This document shows, one piece after another, positions 24,916 to 34,188 of a DNA stretch of 64,000 nt (position 1 is the first letter of the stretch; the number at the start of each line of letters is the position of its first letter). Position numbers and translations under genes: made by a program. The notes beneath the pieces were generated by a model that saw nothing but the letters and a program-made list of their open reading frames with translations, had not been told where the DNA came from and made no database searches. Origin of the DNA: Pontibacter kalidii (lineage in GTDB: Bacteria; Bacteroidota; Bacteroidia; Cytophagales; Hymenobacteraceae); NCBI RefSeq assembly GCF_026278245.1, contig NZ_CP111079.1:4044501-4108500 (forward strand), read 5' to 3'.

Positions 24916-25494
24916 CTAGTTGTCCTTTTTCTTGAAGATATCAAGGATGCGGGGCTGCTGTGGTTCCTCCTGTCTGCGGTTCTTCTTTTTTCTGTCATCG
25001 TTGTCGGCCTGCCTGCCAAAGGGCCACAACTTCTTTTTCTCCTTTTTCTCCTTCACGATAACATAGCGTATAGATACGCCGGAGGAGAGGTGCACCCAGT
25101 CATCGTGGTTGATGTGCACGGCCGGTTTCACGTCGGCTGAGAGCAGGAACGGCAGCCCATTGACCTTGTACTCTACCCCCAGAATGGCGTCTACGCCGGT
25201 AAAAACGCCGCTATCCTTCAGGTTGCCGATGTGCCCGCCTGCGCCCAGGTAATAGTTAAAGCGCTTGCCCAGGATGGGGCGGTGCCACTCGTAGAGCACG
25301 GTGCCGCTGTACTCGCGCGAGCCCACCTGCACAATGCCCTCCAGGGTGCCTCTCTCGTGCAGTTTCTGTTGCAGGCTTACGCCAAAGCGGTCACTCTCCA
25401 GGCGCACGCCCGCCGCCGTTCTATACTTCTGGGCCTGGGCGGCCATACTTACGCCAAAAACAAGGCAAGCCAAAAACAGTAATCTCTTGATCAT
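24916..25494 (-). CDS. Small outer-membrane beta-barrel candidate
   Basis: The preferred start (MIKRLLFLACLVFGVSMAAQAQ) gives a clean signal peptide and 192 residues; the ORF can be extended 12 residues upstream to 25530 but that would precede the signal. The mature part has alternating strands (RTAAGVRLESDRFGVSLQQ, SGTVLYEWHRPI, NYYLGAGGHIG, AILGVEYKV, SSGVSIRYVIV) consistent with a small barrel of the kind seen in Bacteroidota. The C-terminal 40 residues are extremely Lys/Arg-rich (KEKKEKKK, DDRKKKNRRQEE) and end IFKKKDN, which is unusual for a barrel. Function unknown. Confidence 0.72.
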   Translation of the reverse strand: MIKRLLFLACLVFGVSMAAQAQKYRTAAGVRLESDRFGVSLQQKLHERGTLEGIVQVGSREYSGTVLYEWHRPILGKRFNYYLGAGGHIGNLKDSGVFTGVDAILGVEYKVNGLPFLLSADVKPAVHINHDDWVHLSSGVSIRYVIVKEKKEKKKLWPFGRQADNDDRKKKNRRQEEPQQPRILDIFKKKDN

Positions 25495-25579
25495 AAATAA
25501 GGGTGAAAAACGCTGATGCTGTTGTCGCAAATATCTTACCTAACGCAGCAGGAGCAAGGGTAGTGCGTAATAAATTGTA

Positions 25580-25993
25580 CTAAAAATCGCCCCGGAAGCC
25601 GCGGCTCGCTTTTTTATCGGCCTGTTTTTTCTTGCCCTCCAGGCGGCGGCGCACGCTGGAGCGGGTGGGTTTGGTGGCTTTGCGCTTCTTTTGCCGGGTG
25701 AGCGCCTGCCGCAGCAGCTCGTAAAACCGCTGCACGCACAGCTCCTTGTTCTGTAGCTGGCTGCGCTCGGTCTGGCACACTACCTGCAGGTAGCCTTCGT
25801 TGTTGATGCGGCTGCCGAGCTTCTCCTGCACCAGCGCCTTTTCCTCCTCTGTCAGCAGCTCCGAGCCCTCCACCTGAAACCGCAGCTCCACCTTGGTGTT
25901 CACCTTGTTCACGTTCTGCCCGCCGGCCCCGCCACTCCGCGATGCCTGAAACTGCAGTTCCCGTTCCAGCCCTCTCTCTTCTAAGTTTGCCAT
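25580..25993 (-). CDS. arfB: Alternative ribosome-rescue factor ArfB (GGQ peptidyl-tRNA hydrolase)
   Basis: This 137-residue class I release-factor-like protein hydrolyses peptidyl-tRNA on stalled ribosomes. The catalytic loop SRSGGAGGQNVNKVNTKVEL carries GGQ near residues 24-26. The C-terminal tail is rich in Lys/Arg (RQKKRKATKPTRSSVRRRLEGKK), matching the mRNA-channel tail of ArfB. Length fits the family and no stop-codon recognition domain is present. Confidence 0.95.
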   Translation of the reverse strand: MANLEERGLERELQFQASRSGGAGGQNVNKVNTKVELRFQVEGSELLTEEEKALVQEKLGSRINNEGYLQVVCQTERSQLQNKELCVQRFYELLRQALTRQKKRKATKPTRSSVRRRLEGKKKQADKKASRGFRGDF

Positions 25994-26210
25994 TTCCTCC
26001 GGATTTATACGTTGTAGTACGTGAGCGCCTGCACCCAGTCCCCGTGCGGCGTTTACGGGCGACAGCGGCTAAAGCTACTCATCTGTTATCAAAAGTATGA
26101 AAAAACATTTACCGGCACCGTGGCTTATGCTTTGTGGCGGGCTGGGCGAGCTGTGTAAACATTAGGCTTGCGTAGTGCGTTATTCCACTGAGAACTAAAG
26201 TATAAAGCTG

Positions 26211-27290
26211 ATGAAGTGGTCGCTGAACTTAGGCAGGATTGCAGGCATAAAAATACTCGTGCACTGGACCTTTGCACTCTTGCTGGGGTGGGTGGCTTTT
26301 ACCGAGGCACAGCGCGGCAGCGATACGGCAACCATATTTTTGGCCGTGGGGTTTGTACTTGCAGTCTTCTTCTGTGTGGTGCTGCACGAGTTGGGGCACG
26401 CCCTTACGGCCAGGCACTACGGCATCAGCACTAAAATGATTACGCTGCTACCCATTGGCGGCGTGGCCAGCCTGGAGAAGATGCCCGAAAAGCCGAAGCA
26501 GGAGCTGTTGGTTGCCCTGGCTGGCCCTGCCGTAAACGTGGTGATCGCGCTTATGCTCTGGCTGGTGCTGCCCTCGTTCTCAGCCACGCCCGACGAGGAG
26601 TTTTTCCTGCGCATTACGCCTGCGAACTTCCTTTACCTGCTGCTCTTTGTGAACGTGGTCCTGGTGGTGTTCAATGCCATACCGGCCTTTCCGATGGATG
26701 GCGGCCGGGTACTGCGGGCGCTGCTGGCCTTTAAGCTGGGGCGTGTGCGGGCCACGCAGATTGCGGCCAACCTGGGCCAGCTGCTGGCGATTTTCTTCGT
26801 GTTCATCGGTTTGTTCTACAACCCCTTTCTTATCCTGATCGGTGCTTTCGTGTTTTTCGGAGCCTACTCGGAGAACGTGGTGGTACAGCACCTCGACTTT
26901 CTGCGCGGCCATGTTGTACGGGAGGGCATGATTACCAATTTTGTGACGCTTGCCCCCACTGACACTGTACGTGATGCGCTGAACAAACTGCTTACCGGCT
27001 CTGAGCATGAGTTCGTAGTGGAGGAGGAAGGCATGGTGGTAGGCACCTTAACGCGCTCACAGCTGATACAAGCGGTAAAAGAGGAGCAGATGGAGACGCC
27101 CGTGGTCAAGGTCATGTCGGGGGAAGTGAAGACGTTTAACGTGCACGACAAGCTCTCCGACGCCTATACCGAGCTACAGAAAACACGCGTGCCGCTTTAC
27201 CCTGTGCTCGAGAACGGTCGCCTGGCCGGCGTTATCAACACCGATAACATCAACGAGTTCATCATGATCAAATCGGCGCTGATGCACTAG
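26211..27290 (+). CDS. Site-2 protease family metallopeptidase (M50) with CBS pair
   Basis: This 359-residue integral membrane protease has zinc motif HELGH (His59, Glu60, His63) in a transmembrane segment and the second metal motif [16 protein letters not shown] near 158-173. About six hydrophobic segments span residues 10-225. Two CBS motifs follow (about 238-355; [18 protein letters not shown] and DNINEFI), which usually bind adenosyl ligands and could sense energy status. The N-terminal [18 protein letters not shown] is typical of this M50 branch. The substrate is unknown. Confidence 0.94.
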   Translation: MKWSLNLGRIAGIKILVHWTFALLLGWVAFTEAQRGSDTATIFLAVGFVLAVFFCVVLHELGHALTARHYGISTKMITLLPIGGVASLEKMPEKPKQELLVALAGPAVNVVIALMLWLVLPSFSATPDEEFFLRITPANFLYLLLFVNVVLVVFNAIPAFPMDGGRVLRALLAFKLGRVRATQIAANLGQLLAIFFVFIGLFYNPFLILIGAFVFFGAYSENVVVQHLDFLRGHVVREGMITNFVTLAPTDTVRDALNKLLTGSEHEFVVEEEGMVVGTLTRSQLIQAVKEEQMETPVVKVMSGEVKTFNVHDKLSDAYTELQKTRVPLYPVLENGRLAGVINTDNINEFIMIKSALMH

Positions 27291-27310
27291 CGGTTGTCGA
27301 CCGCTGCTTT

Positions 27311-27356
27311 AAAAGTGCATTTAATGCCGGGACTATACGGGTCCGGCACCTGCACC
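27311..27356. terminator. Hairpin between convergent M50 and Bat-cluster genes
   Basis: Outer arms GTGCA / TGCAC and inner arms TGCCGGGAC / GTCCGGCA (one bulge) form a two-part stem. The minus-strand continuation is CTTTTAAAG. The plus-strand T tract is absent. Confidence 0.5.
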
Positions 27357-27362
27357 ATCATA

Positions 27363-29141
27363 CTACAACTTCTCCTCCAGCCACAGAAACGCGCTGCTGA
27401 GCACAAACAGCACAAAGAACCAGATTAGCGGCAGCGGCTCTTCTTTATAAGCAACCGCAGCCTCGGCAGGGCTTATACGTTGCTGCGCGGCAAAAGCCTG
27501 TGTAGCGGTTTGTCTGGTAGCGATGCTTTCAAACGTCCAATCCGTGGAATCCTGCACAAAGAAAAAGTAGGGTTTGGCGCCTGCTGTTTCCACTCGATGC
27601 CAGCCGCTGCTGCGGGGCCAGAAGGTGCCGCTATACTTCTCCGGCTGATGCGTATGCTGTGCCAGCGGCAGGTTTATACTTGTGGTGTCGGTTGTACTGG
27701 TAACGGCGGCTGTGGGCACTGCTCCTTCTGAAGCGTGATCCGTGAAAGTAAGTATAACGGGCGCGCCGGGCTGTGGCACCTGCGGCTGCACTACCTGCCA
27801 GAACCGCTCCTGCACCTGCTCCCGGGCTACCGCCGACAGCAGGCTGGCCCAGTAGCTGGCGTATACTTCGGGTTTGCCCTCCAGTTGCCACGGGAATGTC
27901 TGCGGCACCAGGCTCATGGCTACTTTCCCCCAGCCTGCACGCTTTGCCCCGGCTAATAAGTTATTGCCCTGCTCCTCTACCAAGGCTGTTAATGCAGCGG
28001 CATCTGCCAACGCGTAAGGTGCGGCGGTGAGTGTAACTTCTGTGGCTCCGGCCCAACTGGCGCGGGCGCTGCGGGTGCTCTGCTGCGATACCCTGCTGCT
28101 CCGGAAGTTTGTAAAAAAGGCTGTGCTGCGATGCGTAGCAGGCGCAGTGGCAATGGTTAGCACGCCCAGCCCGTTTTCTGTCACGGCTTTTTTCAGCGCA
28201 TCTCTTTCGGCGGCACTTATGTTTTGCAGCGCCTCCGGTTCGGTTATCACCACATCAAACTGCTGCAGCAGTTTAGGGGTGATGCGGCTGAGATCGGTGC
28301 GGGGCATGTTCAGCCACTCGCTCTGGCTCATCTCCTTGCTGATGGTGGTGCGCAAGGCCACCCGGTGCTGCAGCTCCGCCAGGTGGTTTTTCAGGAACTT
28401 GAATTCGAAGTTAGGGGAGGAGGCCAGCAGCAGCGTCCCCAGCTCCTGCGGCGGCTCCACCTGCACCGGTACCTGCCCCAGCGTATCGGTATTCGCCAGT
28501 AAAGTATAGGTATAGCGGCCCTGCACTTTCGGGGTGTAGCGGAGGCGGAAGGTGTGGGTACTATCAGCAACCAGTTCTACAGAATCCTGTGCTTTGCCAG
28601 CGGCGTGCAGGTACAGCTTTATACTTGCTGCCCCGGAAGCATACTTGCCAGCCACTTCCACGGCCTCACCCAGCTTTATGCGTTGCGGCCAACTTACCGA
28701 CTGCACCCCGGCAGGCGCCGGCGTGAGGTGGGGCAGCAACTTCAGGTGCTCCAGCTGCTCTAAACCTTGCTCGTCCAGCCCATAGCCTAGTAAATGTACC
28801 GTCTGCAGGCCCGGTTGCCGCTGCTCCAGCTCGGCTAATGAGTTAATGGCTTCGCCCTTAAACGAAGCAGCTTGATACGTATAGACCTGCGGCTTTGCCT
28901 CCAGCCTTTGCAGCAGCCCATCTAAAGTATCAGCATGGTAGCCTTCTGTTAGAAGTATAGCCGTACTGGGGCTGATCGCTTGCTGCGTTACGGGCGGAAA
29001 CACCAGCAGCACCAGGCTCACTCCGGCCATAGCGCTAGCCAGCAGCCGCCACGGCAGTCGTTGCCGGTTAGGCCGGCGCCAGGCCAGCCACAGGAGCAGC
29101 AGGATTACAGGTATCGCTATAAGCCAGGTTAGTTGCATCAT
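27363..29141 (-). CDS. Large membrane protein of the Bat-like cluster
   Basis: This 592-residue protein has two N-terminal membrane segments (about 4-18 and 30-52, LASAMAGVSLVLLVFPP) and one at the C-terminus (IWFFVLFVLSSAFLWLEEKL). The region between should be periplasmic. It includes an Ig-like part (about 150-230) and a Rossmann-like part (about 232-340, TLLLASSPNFEFKFLKNHL, FDVVITEPEAL) reminiscent of glutamine amidotransferase-like domains fused to BatA/B-type proteins in this phylum. It lies downstream of DUF4175 and BatA on the same strand and is probably part of the same system. No catalytic residues can be named. The sequence is dense in TATACTT words. Confidence 0.75.
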   Translation of the reverse strand: MMQLTWLIAIPVILLLLWLAWRRPNRQRLPWRLLASAMAGVSLVLLVFPPVTQQAISPSTAILLTEGYHADTLDGLLQRLEAKPQVYTYQAASFKGEAINSLAELEQRQPGLQTVHLLGYGLDEQGLEQLEHLKLLPHLTPAPAGVQSVSWPQRIKLGEAVEVAGKYASGAASIKLYLHAAGKAQDSVELVADSTHTFRLRYTPKVQGRYTYTLLANTDTLGQVPVQVEPPQELGTLLLASSPNFEFKFLKNHLAELQHRVALRTTISKEMSQSEWLNMPRTDLSRITPKLLQQFDVVITEPEALQNISAAERDALKKAVTENGLGVLTIATAPATHRSTAFFTNFRSSRVSQQSTRSARASWAGATEVTLTAAPYALADAAALTALVEEQGNNLLAGAKRAGWGKVAMSLVPQTFPWQLEGKPEVYASYWASLLSAVAREQVQERFWQVVQPQVPQPGAPVILTFTDHASEGAVPTAAVTSTTDTTSINLPLAQHTHQPEKYSGTFWPRSSGWHRVETAGAKPYFFFVQDSTDWTFESIATRQTATQAFAAQQRISPAEAAVAYKEEPLPLIWFFVLFVLSSAFLWLEEKL

Positions 29142-29150
29142 CTTATTTTA

Positions 29151-29651
29151 TTAGCGCGGGGGCAGGCCCAGCATGGCCCGGAAGTTCTCCTTGCCCTCCG
29201 GCAGCTCTTTCAGGTTCTCGATTAAGGTTATGGCGCGGTCCACGCGCAGCTGCGGGCTTTTTACCGCCGACACATGGTTGAGCATGTAGCGTTGCATGCC
29301 GGGCTTGAGCAACAGAAAACGCCTGTTCCCCTCCTCGTCCTGCTGCAGCAGCTCCTCCATTTCGGCAGGCATTTCGGTGCCGTATTGGCTATCGTCTTTC
29401 TCCAGCGTTACCGTTACCTCATCGTGCAGCGCTACGCCCAGCTGCTGCATGCGCTTCTTGCTAATGCTGATGTAGGCTTTGCCCTCGCCCAGCGCCATCA
29501 ACCCGCACTGAAAGTTCAGCGTGTTGTTTACCTTACAGATCAGGCGGATGTTGAGAGTTCCCAAATCCTGCACTACCTCCTGCGGCACTTCCAGGTAGTG
29601 CATGCCGGGGAGGTGTTGTAATAGGCCGATATGGGTTTGGAAGGTTATCAT
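29151..29651 (-). CDS. YdeI/OmpD-associated-like protein with DUF1905 domain
   Basis: This 166-residue soluble protein has an N-terminal DUF1905-type beta domain (about 1-85: LEVPQEVVQDLGTLN.RLICKVNN, GKAYISISKKRMQQLG, HDEVTVTLEKDD) and a C-terminal helical YdeI/OmdA-like part (about 95-166: LLKPGMQRYMLNHVSAVKSPQLRVDRAITLIENLKE). It stands 9 bp upstream of the large membrane protein gene. Its role in the cluster is unclear. Confidence 0.75.
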   Translation of the reverse strand: MITFQTHIGLLQHLPGMHYLEVPQEVVQDLGTLNIRLICKVNNTLNFQCGLMALGEGKAYISISKKRMQQLGVALHDEVTVTLEKDDSQYGTEMPAEMEELLQQDEEGNRRFLLLKPGMQRYMLNHVSAVKSPQLRVDRAITLIENLKELPEGKENFRAMLGLPPR

Positions 29652-30333
29652 GCTTGTGTTATAGTTTCTTTGCCTCTCCTGGCTGTGCCTTTTATTATTT
29701 TATGGCGCAAGTCTTCAGACCTGTGTCCTGCTATGGTGTTGGGTTTGCAACCCAACTGGCTTGAAAAGCCATGATTTATACTTGAGTTATACTTTCATAC
29801 CTGGTTTATACTTTGTCCTTACTTTCCTTGCCGCCGCTTCCCGCATCTTGAGCTAAGCTATCCCTGCTAAGTCCTGTTCATCCACGGCTTTACGACCAGC
29901 TCGTTTCATTTCTGGCTTTGGCTCCCTCAAACCCGGGAGGGCTCGTCCTCGGGCATCGCGCGGTGTACATTTCCTTTGCTTGACCTGCGGTCTCCGCAAT
30001 TTCGCTGAAGCGAAACCGGAAATCTACAAGGCGCTCAACCCAAGGACTGGGAACAGGTTCGATAGCCTCCGCTATTTATCATCTCGACCCTTGGGAGAGA
30101 TCTCTTTAGAACTCTGGATAGATCTCTCACAGCTACGCTGGCTCTCCTCGGCTCCCGCCTCAAGAGTACTCGAGATGACAGGGATAATGGTAAGTATAAA
30201 CTCCCTCTCCTGTTTTTAGGAGAGGGCTGGGGAGAGGTGAAAAGCTCCCCTCCTTAGCCAAGGAGGGGTAGGGGTAGTTGGACCCGGCACTGCCTAACCT
30301 TTTAACTTCCCAACTCTCTAACTCCTAAACTCT
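29652..30333. repeat. Composite intergenic repeat region, copy B (reverse orientation)
   Basis: This 680-bp gap interrupts the Bat cluster and holds no supported gene. It contains a reverse-oriented copy of the 300-bp element (about 29690-30070: TTCATCCACGGCTTTACGAC, GGGCTCGTCC, GGCGCTCAACCCAAGGACTG, GTTCGATAGC), then an element with ends TCATCTCGA and TCGAGATGA (about 30077-30180), then C/G-rich hairpins (30200-30280) and an 8-bp-period tract (30297-30350) running into the DUF4175 gene end. The TATACTT word occurs repeatedly near 29778-29815. Confidence 0.7.
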
Positions 30334-32505
30334 CTAATTCTCTAACCGCTTCCTATACTCCTCCGCCAGCTTGCTTCGCACCGCCTGCCCTGGCTGCGGT
30401 GTTTGCCTGGCTGGGGACAGTAGCTCCGCCCAGGCTTGTTCTGCTGCTGCCAAACATGAGGCGCACAGCTTTTTGCCTGCTTTTATTTCTGAGATCAGCT
30501 GCCGCACATCCTGCAGCGCTTTTAAATTTTTGCCTGAGTTGCTGAGGGCGTGCTCCGCCAGCTCTTGCCCTGCCTGCTCCAGCAACTGCGCATCGGCAGG
30601 TGTATACTTGCCTGTTTGTTTATACTTTGCCAGCCAGCTTAGCACGGCGCGTGTATGCGGTAGCTCCTGCTGCTGGTCTATACTTTGCTGCCCGTTCTGC
30701 GGCGTGATCTTATTTAGTTCTCCGGTCAGGCGCAGCTCCGGCTCTTTTAGCGGTGGTGCCTCAAAGCCGGTTTTGGCCACATACGCCCGCTGCGACTGCT
30801 GCACGTCCTTCAGCATCCGCAGGGCTTTGTACTCGAAGGGCAGGGCCTCTTTGGGCTTGTGCGTGCGCAGCCGTAGCTCCGCCTCCCACATCTGCGCCAG
30901 CGCGCCCTTCAGCTTGGCTTTCACGGCAGGCTCAAAAATCGTGGCGGCCTCTTCCATATCGTGCTTGTGCAGGTATGGGTCCAGCAGGGCTTCGGGGCTG
31001 TTCTGGTTCTCGAACTCCGGGTGGTCGTGTCCGTCGCCTTCAAAATGCGTTTCTTCCTCATGCTCCTCCGCTCCCTCGGGTATGCCGCCTCCCGGACCGA
31101 TGCCGCTCTCAAACTCCTCGCCCAGGAACTTGCCGTAGCGCAGGCGCAGCAGCTTCTGGTCCACGCCAATGTTATTGGAGCGCTCTTCAAAAGCTGCCTT
31201 ACTGATGCTTTTCTGCTCCTTGATCAGCTTCTCCGTATCTATGATAATCTGACGCTGGCTGCGGAAGTACTCCGGTACCGGGTTCACGCCGGCCGTCATG
31301 TCGAAATCAGCCTCTACGATGGTGGTGTCCTCGATCTGCACAAAGTAAGTTTCGGAGCGGGTGTAGCCGCGGTGGTGGTCCCAGGCCTGCAGGTAAAAGT
31401 ATAGCTCATCGCCGAAGCTCATCTCAAGCTGCTGCAGGTCGAGCGTTTGACTGACACGGTAGCTACGGCTGTTGCCGCGCAGGTTCAGCTTGATCTCTTC
31501 CTCCCGGAACTTCACGGCCTCGCCGCTACCCTTGGCTACCGTCGCGACCATGTTCGCTTCGCGGATGCCGTAGTCGTCGCTGAACTGCGCCTGTAGCGTT
31601 ACCCGCTGCTGCTCTCCCAACCTAATCTCGGTATACTCTTTCGGTTTGCTGATTTGGATAGAAGGAGCTTCGTCGGGGATGATCTCCAACGTGTAAAAGG
31701 TTGATTTCTCTCCGTTCAGGTTAATGGTGTAGAGGCCGGGCTCTGTAAAACTGCGCGAGAAAGCATACCCTTCCTGCCCCTGCTTAAAGGCCTGCGGTGG
31801 CTGCTCGTTCAGCTCCAGCTGCAGTTGTGCGGGTTTGCTGGTGCGGATGCGCCAGGTAACGGTAGCCCCCTCCTCCACGCGCAGGTTCGGACTTTCGGCT
31901 TTGTAGGTTTGCTTGCCCGTGTAGCGGGGCGGTGTGATGGCGATGTCTATACTCTGGATCTGCGCAGCGGTGTCGGCAGCTGCAGCGGGTGCCTCCGGGA
32001 ACGTGATCTCCACTTCTTTACCCGGAGAGAGAGCCGCCAGCGGGGCCGCTGGCAAGTATAAAATGCCTACGGAGAGCGCCAATGCCAGCCCCAGCGCCAC
32101 ATACGTGGGTGCGCCTTTCAGCGTGTAGACCTTCTCCGGATGAAGCTCCTGAAGGATAGCCGCCACTTTCTGTTGCTGCAGCCGTTGCAGCAGGTTTTGT
32201 GGCTCCTGCAGGAGCAGTTCGGTGCTGTCTTCGAGTTGCGGGTACTGCCGGTTCAGGTGGCGCGCTACGTGCTGCAAGCCAATCTTCGAAACCGATTTCC
32301 AGCGAAGTATAAAGTATAAAACGGCGGACAGCAGGATGCCAAAGGCCGTTACAGCCAGCAAAGGGGCCTCGAGTTGCCAGCGCCAAAGTATAGCCACCGC
32401 TACCAGTATTGCCGCTTGCGCCTGCAGGGCATACAGCCACAGCTTCGCCTGCACGTACTGCCTGCGGATCCGCTGTAAGGTATGGATGCTCTCTGGTATG
32501 GCCAT
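30334..32505 (-). CDS. DUF4175 family membrane protein
   Basis: This 723-residue protein has two or three N-terminal membrane helices (about 22-42, 48-66 and 132-152), then a long extracytoplasmic region with Ig-like strands (ITPPRYTGKQTYKAESPNLRVEEG, about 190-300) and Gln/Glu-rich helices to the C-terminus. A His/Asp/Glu-rich stretch (EEHEEETHFEGDGHDHPE, about 490) could bind metal. The architecture matches DUF4175 proteins, which accompany MoxR/DUF58/BatA genes in Bacteroidota. The gene abuts BatA (stop and start adjacent), implying cotranscription. Molecular role unknown. Confidence 0.85.
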   Translation of the reverse strand: MAIPESIHTLQRIRRQYVQAKLWLYALQAQAAILVAVAILWRWQLEAPLLAVTAFGILLSAVLYFILRWKSVSKIGLQHVARHLNRQYPQLEDSTELLLQEPQNLLQRLQQQKVAAILQELHPEKVYTLKGAPTYVALGLALALSVGILYLPAAPLAALSPGKEVEITFPEAPAAAADTAAQIQSIDIAITPPRYTGKQTYKAESPNLRVEEGATVTWRIRTSKPAQLQLELNEQPPQAFKQGQEGYAFSRSFTEPGLYTINLNGEKSTFYTLEIIPDEAPSIQISKPKEYTEIRLGEQQRVTLQAQFSDDYGIREANMVATVAKGSGEAVKFREEEIKLNLRGNSRSYRVSQTLDLQQLEMSFGDELYFYLQAWDHHRGYTRSETYFVQIEDTTIVEADFDMTAGVNPVPEYFRSQRQIIIDTEKLIKEQKSISKAAFEERSNNIGVDQKLLRLRYGKFLGEEFESGIGPGGGIPEGAEEHEEETHFEGDGHDHPEFENQNSPEALLDPYLHKHDMEEAATIFEPAVKAKLKGALAQMWEAELRLRTHKPKEALPFEYKALRMLKDVQQSQRAYVAKTGFEAPPLKEPELRLTGELNKITPQNGQQSIDQQQELPHTRAVLSWLAKYKQTGKYTPADAQLLEQAGQELAEHALSNSGKNLKALQDVRQLISEIKAGKKLCASCLAAAEQAWAELLSPARQTPQPGQAVRSKLAEEYRKRLEN

Positions 32506-34002
32506 TTATAGACTGCTGCGCCTGCTGGCGATGGTTCTCTCGATTAAAAATAACACAAAGGCCGCTAAAACAAACCACCTTAGCAGTGGCACGCGGGTGG
32601 TTTTGTCTGCACTTGCTGTAGCTGCCTGCACACGGGCTGCCGGCAGCAGCTGCTGCTCGTCCAGGGCGCGGTAGTCGTAGGTTGCCTGCGGCTGCGGCAA
32701 AAGCAGCGGCAGCAGTAGCTCAGGCAATTGCGCGCTCTGCCCCAGTTCGCTCCAAGCTGGGGCAAACCCGCTCTGGAAAGTATAGATTCGGCCCTGGCCA
32801 ATGTTCTTAGTGTATAGCAAAGGTTCTCCGCTCGCTGCTGTCCAAAGCTCACCGATTTGCTGTTGTAGCTCGTGTTTCGCAACCCGATGCACGCTTATAG
32901 TGGTGCCGCCTGCCCCTGTGAAACTAGTTTTTACCGGCTGTGGCTCCTGTCCCTGCTGCACCCACACCTGCAGCCCCTGCTTTGCCTGCTGGTTTATGCT
33001 TTGGGGCAGCGGCTCGTTCCGCAGCCAGAAAATCCAATCGGCCTGTGCGGTATCGGCTTTCACCTGAATTGGCAAGTTGGTGTAGCTGCTGATGGCCTGC
33101 AATGCGGCGCTTAAGTAGGATACCTCCGCCTGTTGCGCCTCACCGGCAAGTATGGCTATCTGCAGCGGCTCAGTCTGTATTTTTACTTTGCTTATGTTAC
33201 CGGAAATAGTAGCCTGTAGCGAGTCCTGCTGCCGTTGCAGCTGCAGCTTCTGGTTGCCGGGCAGGTTTATACTTTGTGCGGATGCGGCTGTTCTGTACCT
33301 GCTGTACTTTGTGCCTTCGCGGGAGCTGTGGCCAAGTATAAGCAGCAGGCTATCGGGTGTGGTCTGAGTGGCAGCCTGCAGCCATGTTATACTTGCAGCT
33401 GTGGCAACCGGAATCCAGCGGATGTGCTGCGGAACTGCTTCGGGGCGAGCACCTGCGAAGTACTGCTGCTGGTCCGAGGTAAGGAGCAGCACGCTATCCT
33501 GGGGCGATTTATACTTTGCTGCCAGGACCGGTAGCAGACTCCAGTAGTTATACTTGCTACTTACCAGACTATCTTGTGTCCGATTGCTAATCTGCTGCCA
33601 AGCCTCCTGCGGTATCTGCTCTAAGTCTGGTGTATACTTATGCAAGGTATAGCCGCGCTGCAACAGCGAATCTATGGTCGGCTTAAGGGGGTTTAAGGCG
33701 GAAGAATAAAGCAGCTCTTCGCCGATGACCACTGCTCTTTTCCCCTGCTGCTTTTGTGCCTGACGCTCCCACACCGGCTGCGCCAGCGCCACCGCTAAAA
33801 GTATAAGTACAAAGCAGCGCAGCACCAGCAGCCAGAAGTTGCTCAGCTTTATACTGCTCCAGCGGTTACTCGCCGAGGCCTCCAGCCAGCGCAGGCTACC
33901 CACCTTCACCGTCTTCCCCTGCCGCTTGTTCCACAGGTGAATGGCGATCGGGATAAGTATAGCCGACGCTGCAAAAAGCCATATGGGGGAGAGGAAAGTC
34001 AA
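32506..34002 (-). CDS. BatA domain-containing membrane protein
   Basis: This 498-residue protein opens with the BatA signature: MTFLSPIWLFAASAILIPI, HLWNKRQGKTVKVGSLRWLEAS, and a second membrane helix FWLLVLRCFVLILLAVALAQPVW (about 57-80). A long periplasmic part follows with two Rossmann-like segments (VLLLTSDQQQYF, and ADWIFWLRNEPLP), and a third helix ends the protein (WFVLAAFVLFLIERTI). It sits between DUF58 and DUF4175 genes. BatA-type proteins are linked to aerotolerance and membrane stress; direct function is unknown. Six TATACTT/AAGTATA words fall within 33267-33640. Confidence 0.88.
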   Translation of the reverse strand: MTFLSPIWLFAASAILIPIAIHLWNKRQGKTVKVGSLRWLEASASNRWSSIKLSNFWLLVLRCFVLILLAVALAQPVWERQAQKQQGKRAVVIGEELLYSSALNPLKPTIDSLLQRGYTLHKYTPDLEQIPQEAWQQISNRTQDSLVSSKYNYWSLLPVLAAKYKSPQDSVLLLTSDQQQYFAGARPEAVPQHIRWIPVATAASITWLQAATQTTPDSLLLILGHSSREGTKYSRYRTAASAQSINLPGNQKLQLQRQQDSLQATISGNISKVKIQTEPLQIAILAGEAQQAEVSYLSAALQAISSYTNLPIQVKADTAQADWIFWLRNEPLPQSINQQAKQGLQVWVQQGQEPQPVKTSFTGAGGTTISVHRVAKHELQQQIGELWTAASGEPLLYTKNIGQGRIYTFQSGFAPAWSELGQSAQLPELLLPLLLPQPQATYDYRALDEQQLLPAARVQAATASADKTTRVPLLRWFVLAAFVLFLIERTIASRRSSL

Positions 34003-34188
34003 GAGAGTTTAGGAGTTAGAGAGTTTGGGAGTTAGAGAGTTAGAAAGTTTTTTTCTGTCATTCTGGAAGAATCCTGGTGGCCATGTTTGGAGGCTTAACC
34101 TCCCTTCGAACAAGATTCTTCCAGGATGACAGGGGAGCGTTATTTTGTGTTTGACAATTCACTCGATCACTCATTCGCTCATTCAAAA
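34003..34188. repeat. 8-bp-period tract plus nested palindromic MITE-like element
   Basis: An 8-bp-period GTTAGAGA/GTTTGGGA tract (34003-34050) is followed by an inverted repeat: 34056-34073 pairs with 34114-34131 at 17 of 18 positions (TGTCATTCTGGAAGAATC type ends). A perfect inner hairpin GGAGG-CTTAA-CCTCC lies at 34089-34103. The 76-bp element has no ORF. Confidence 0.6.
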
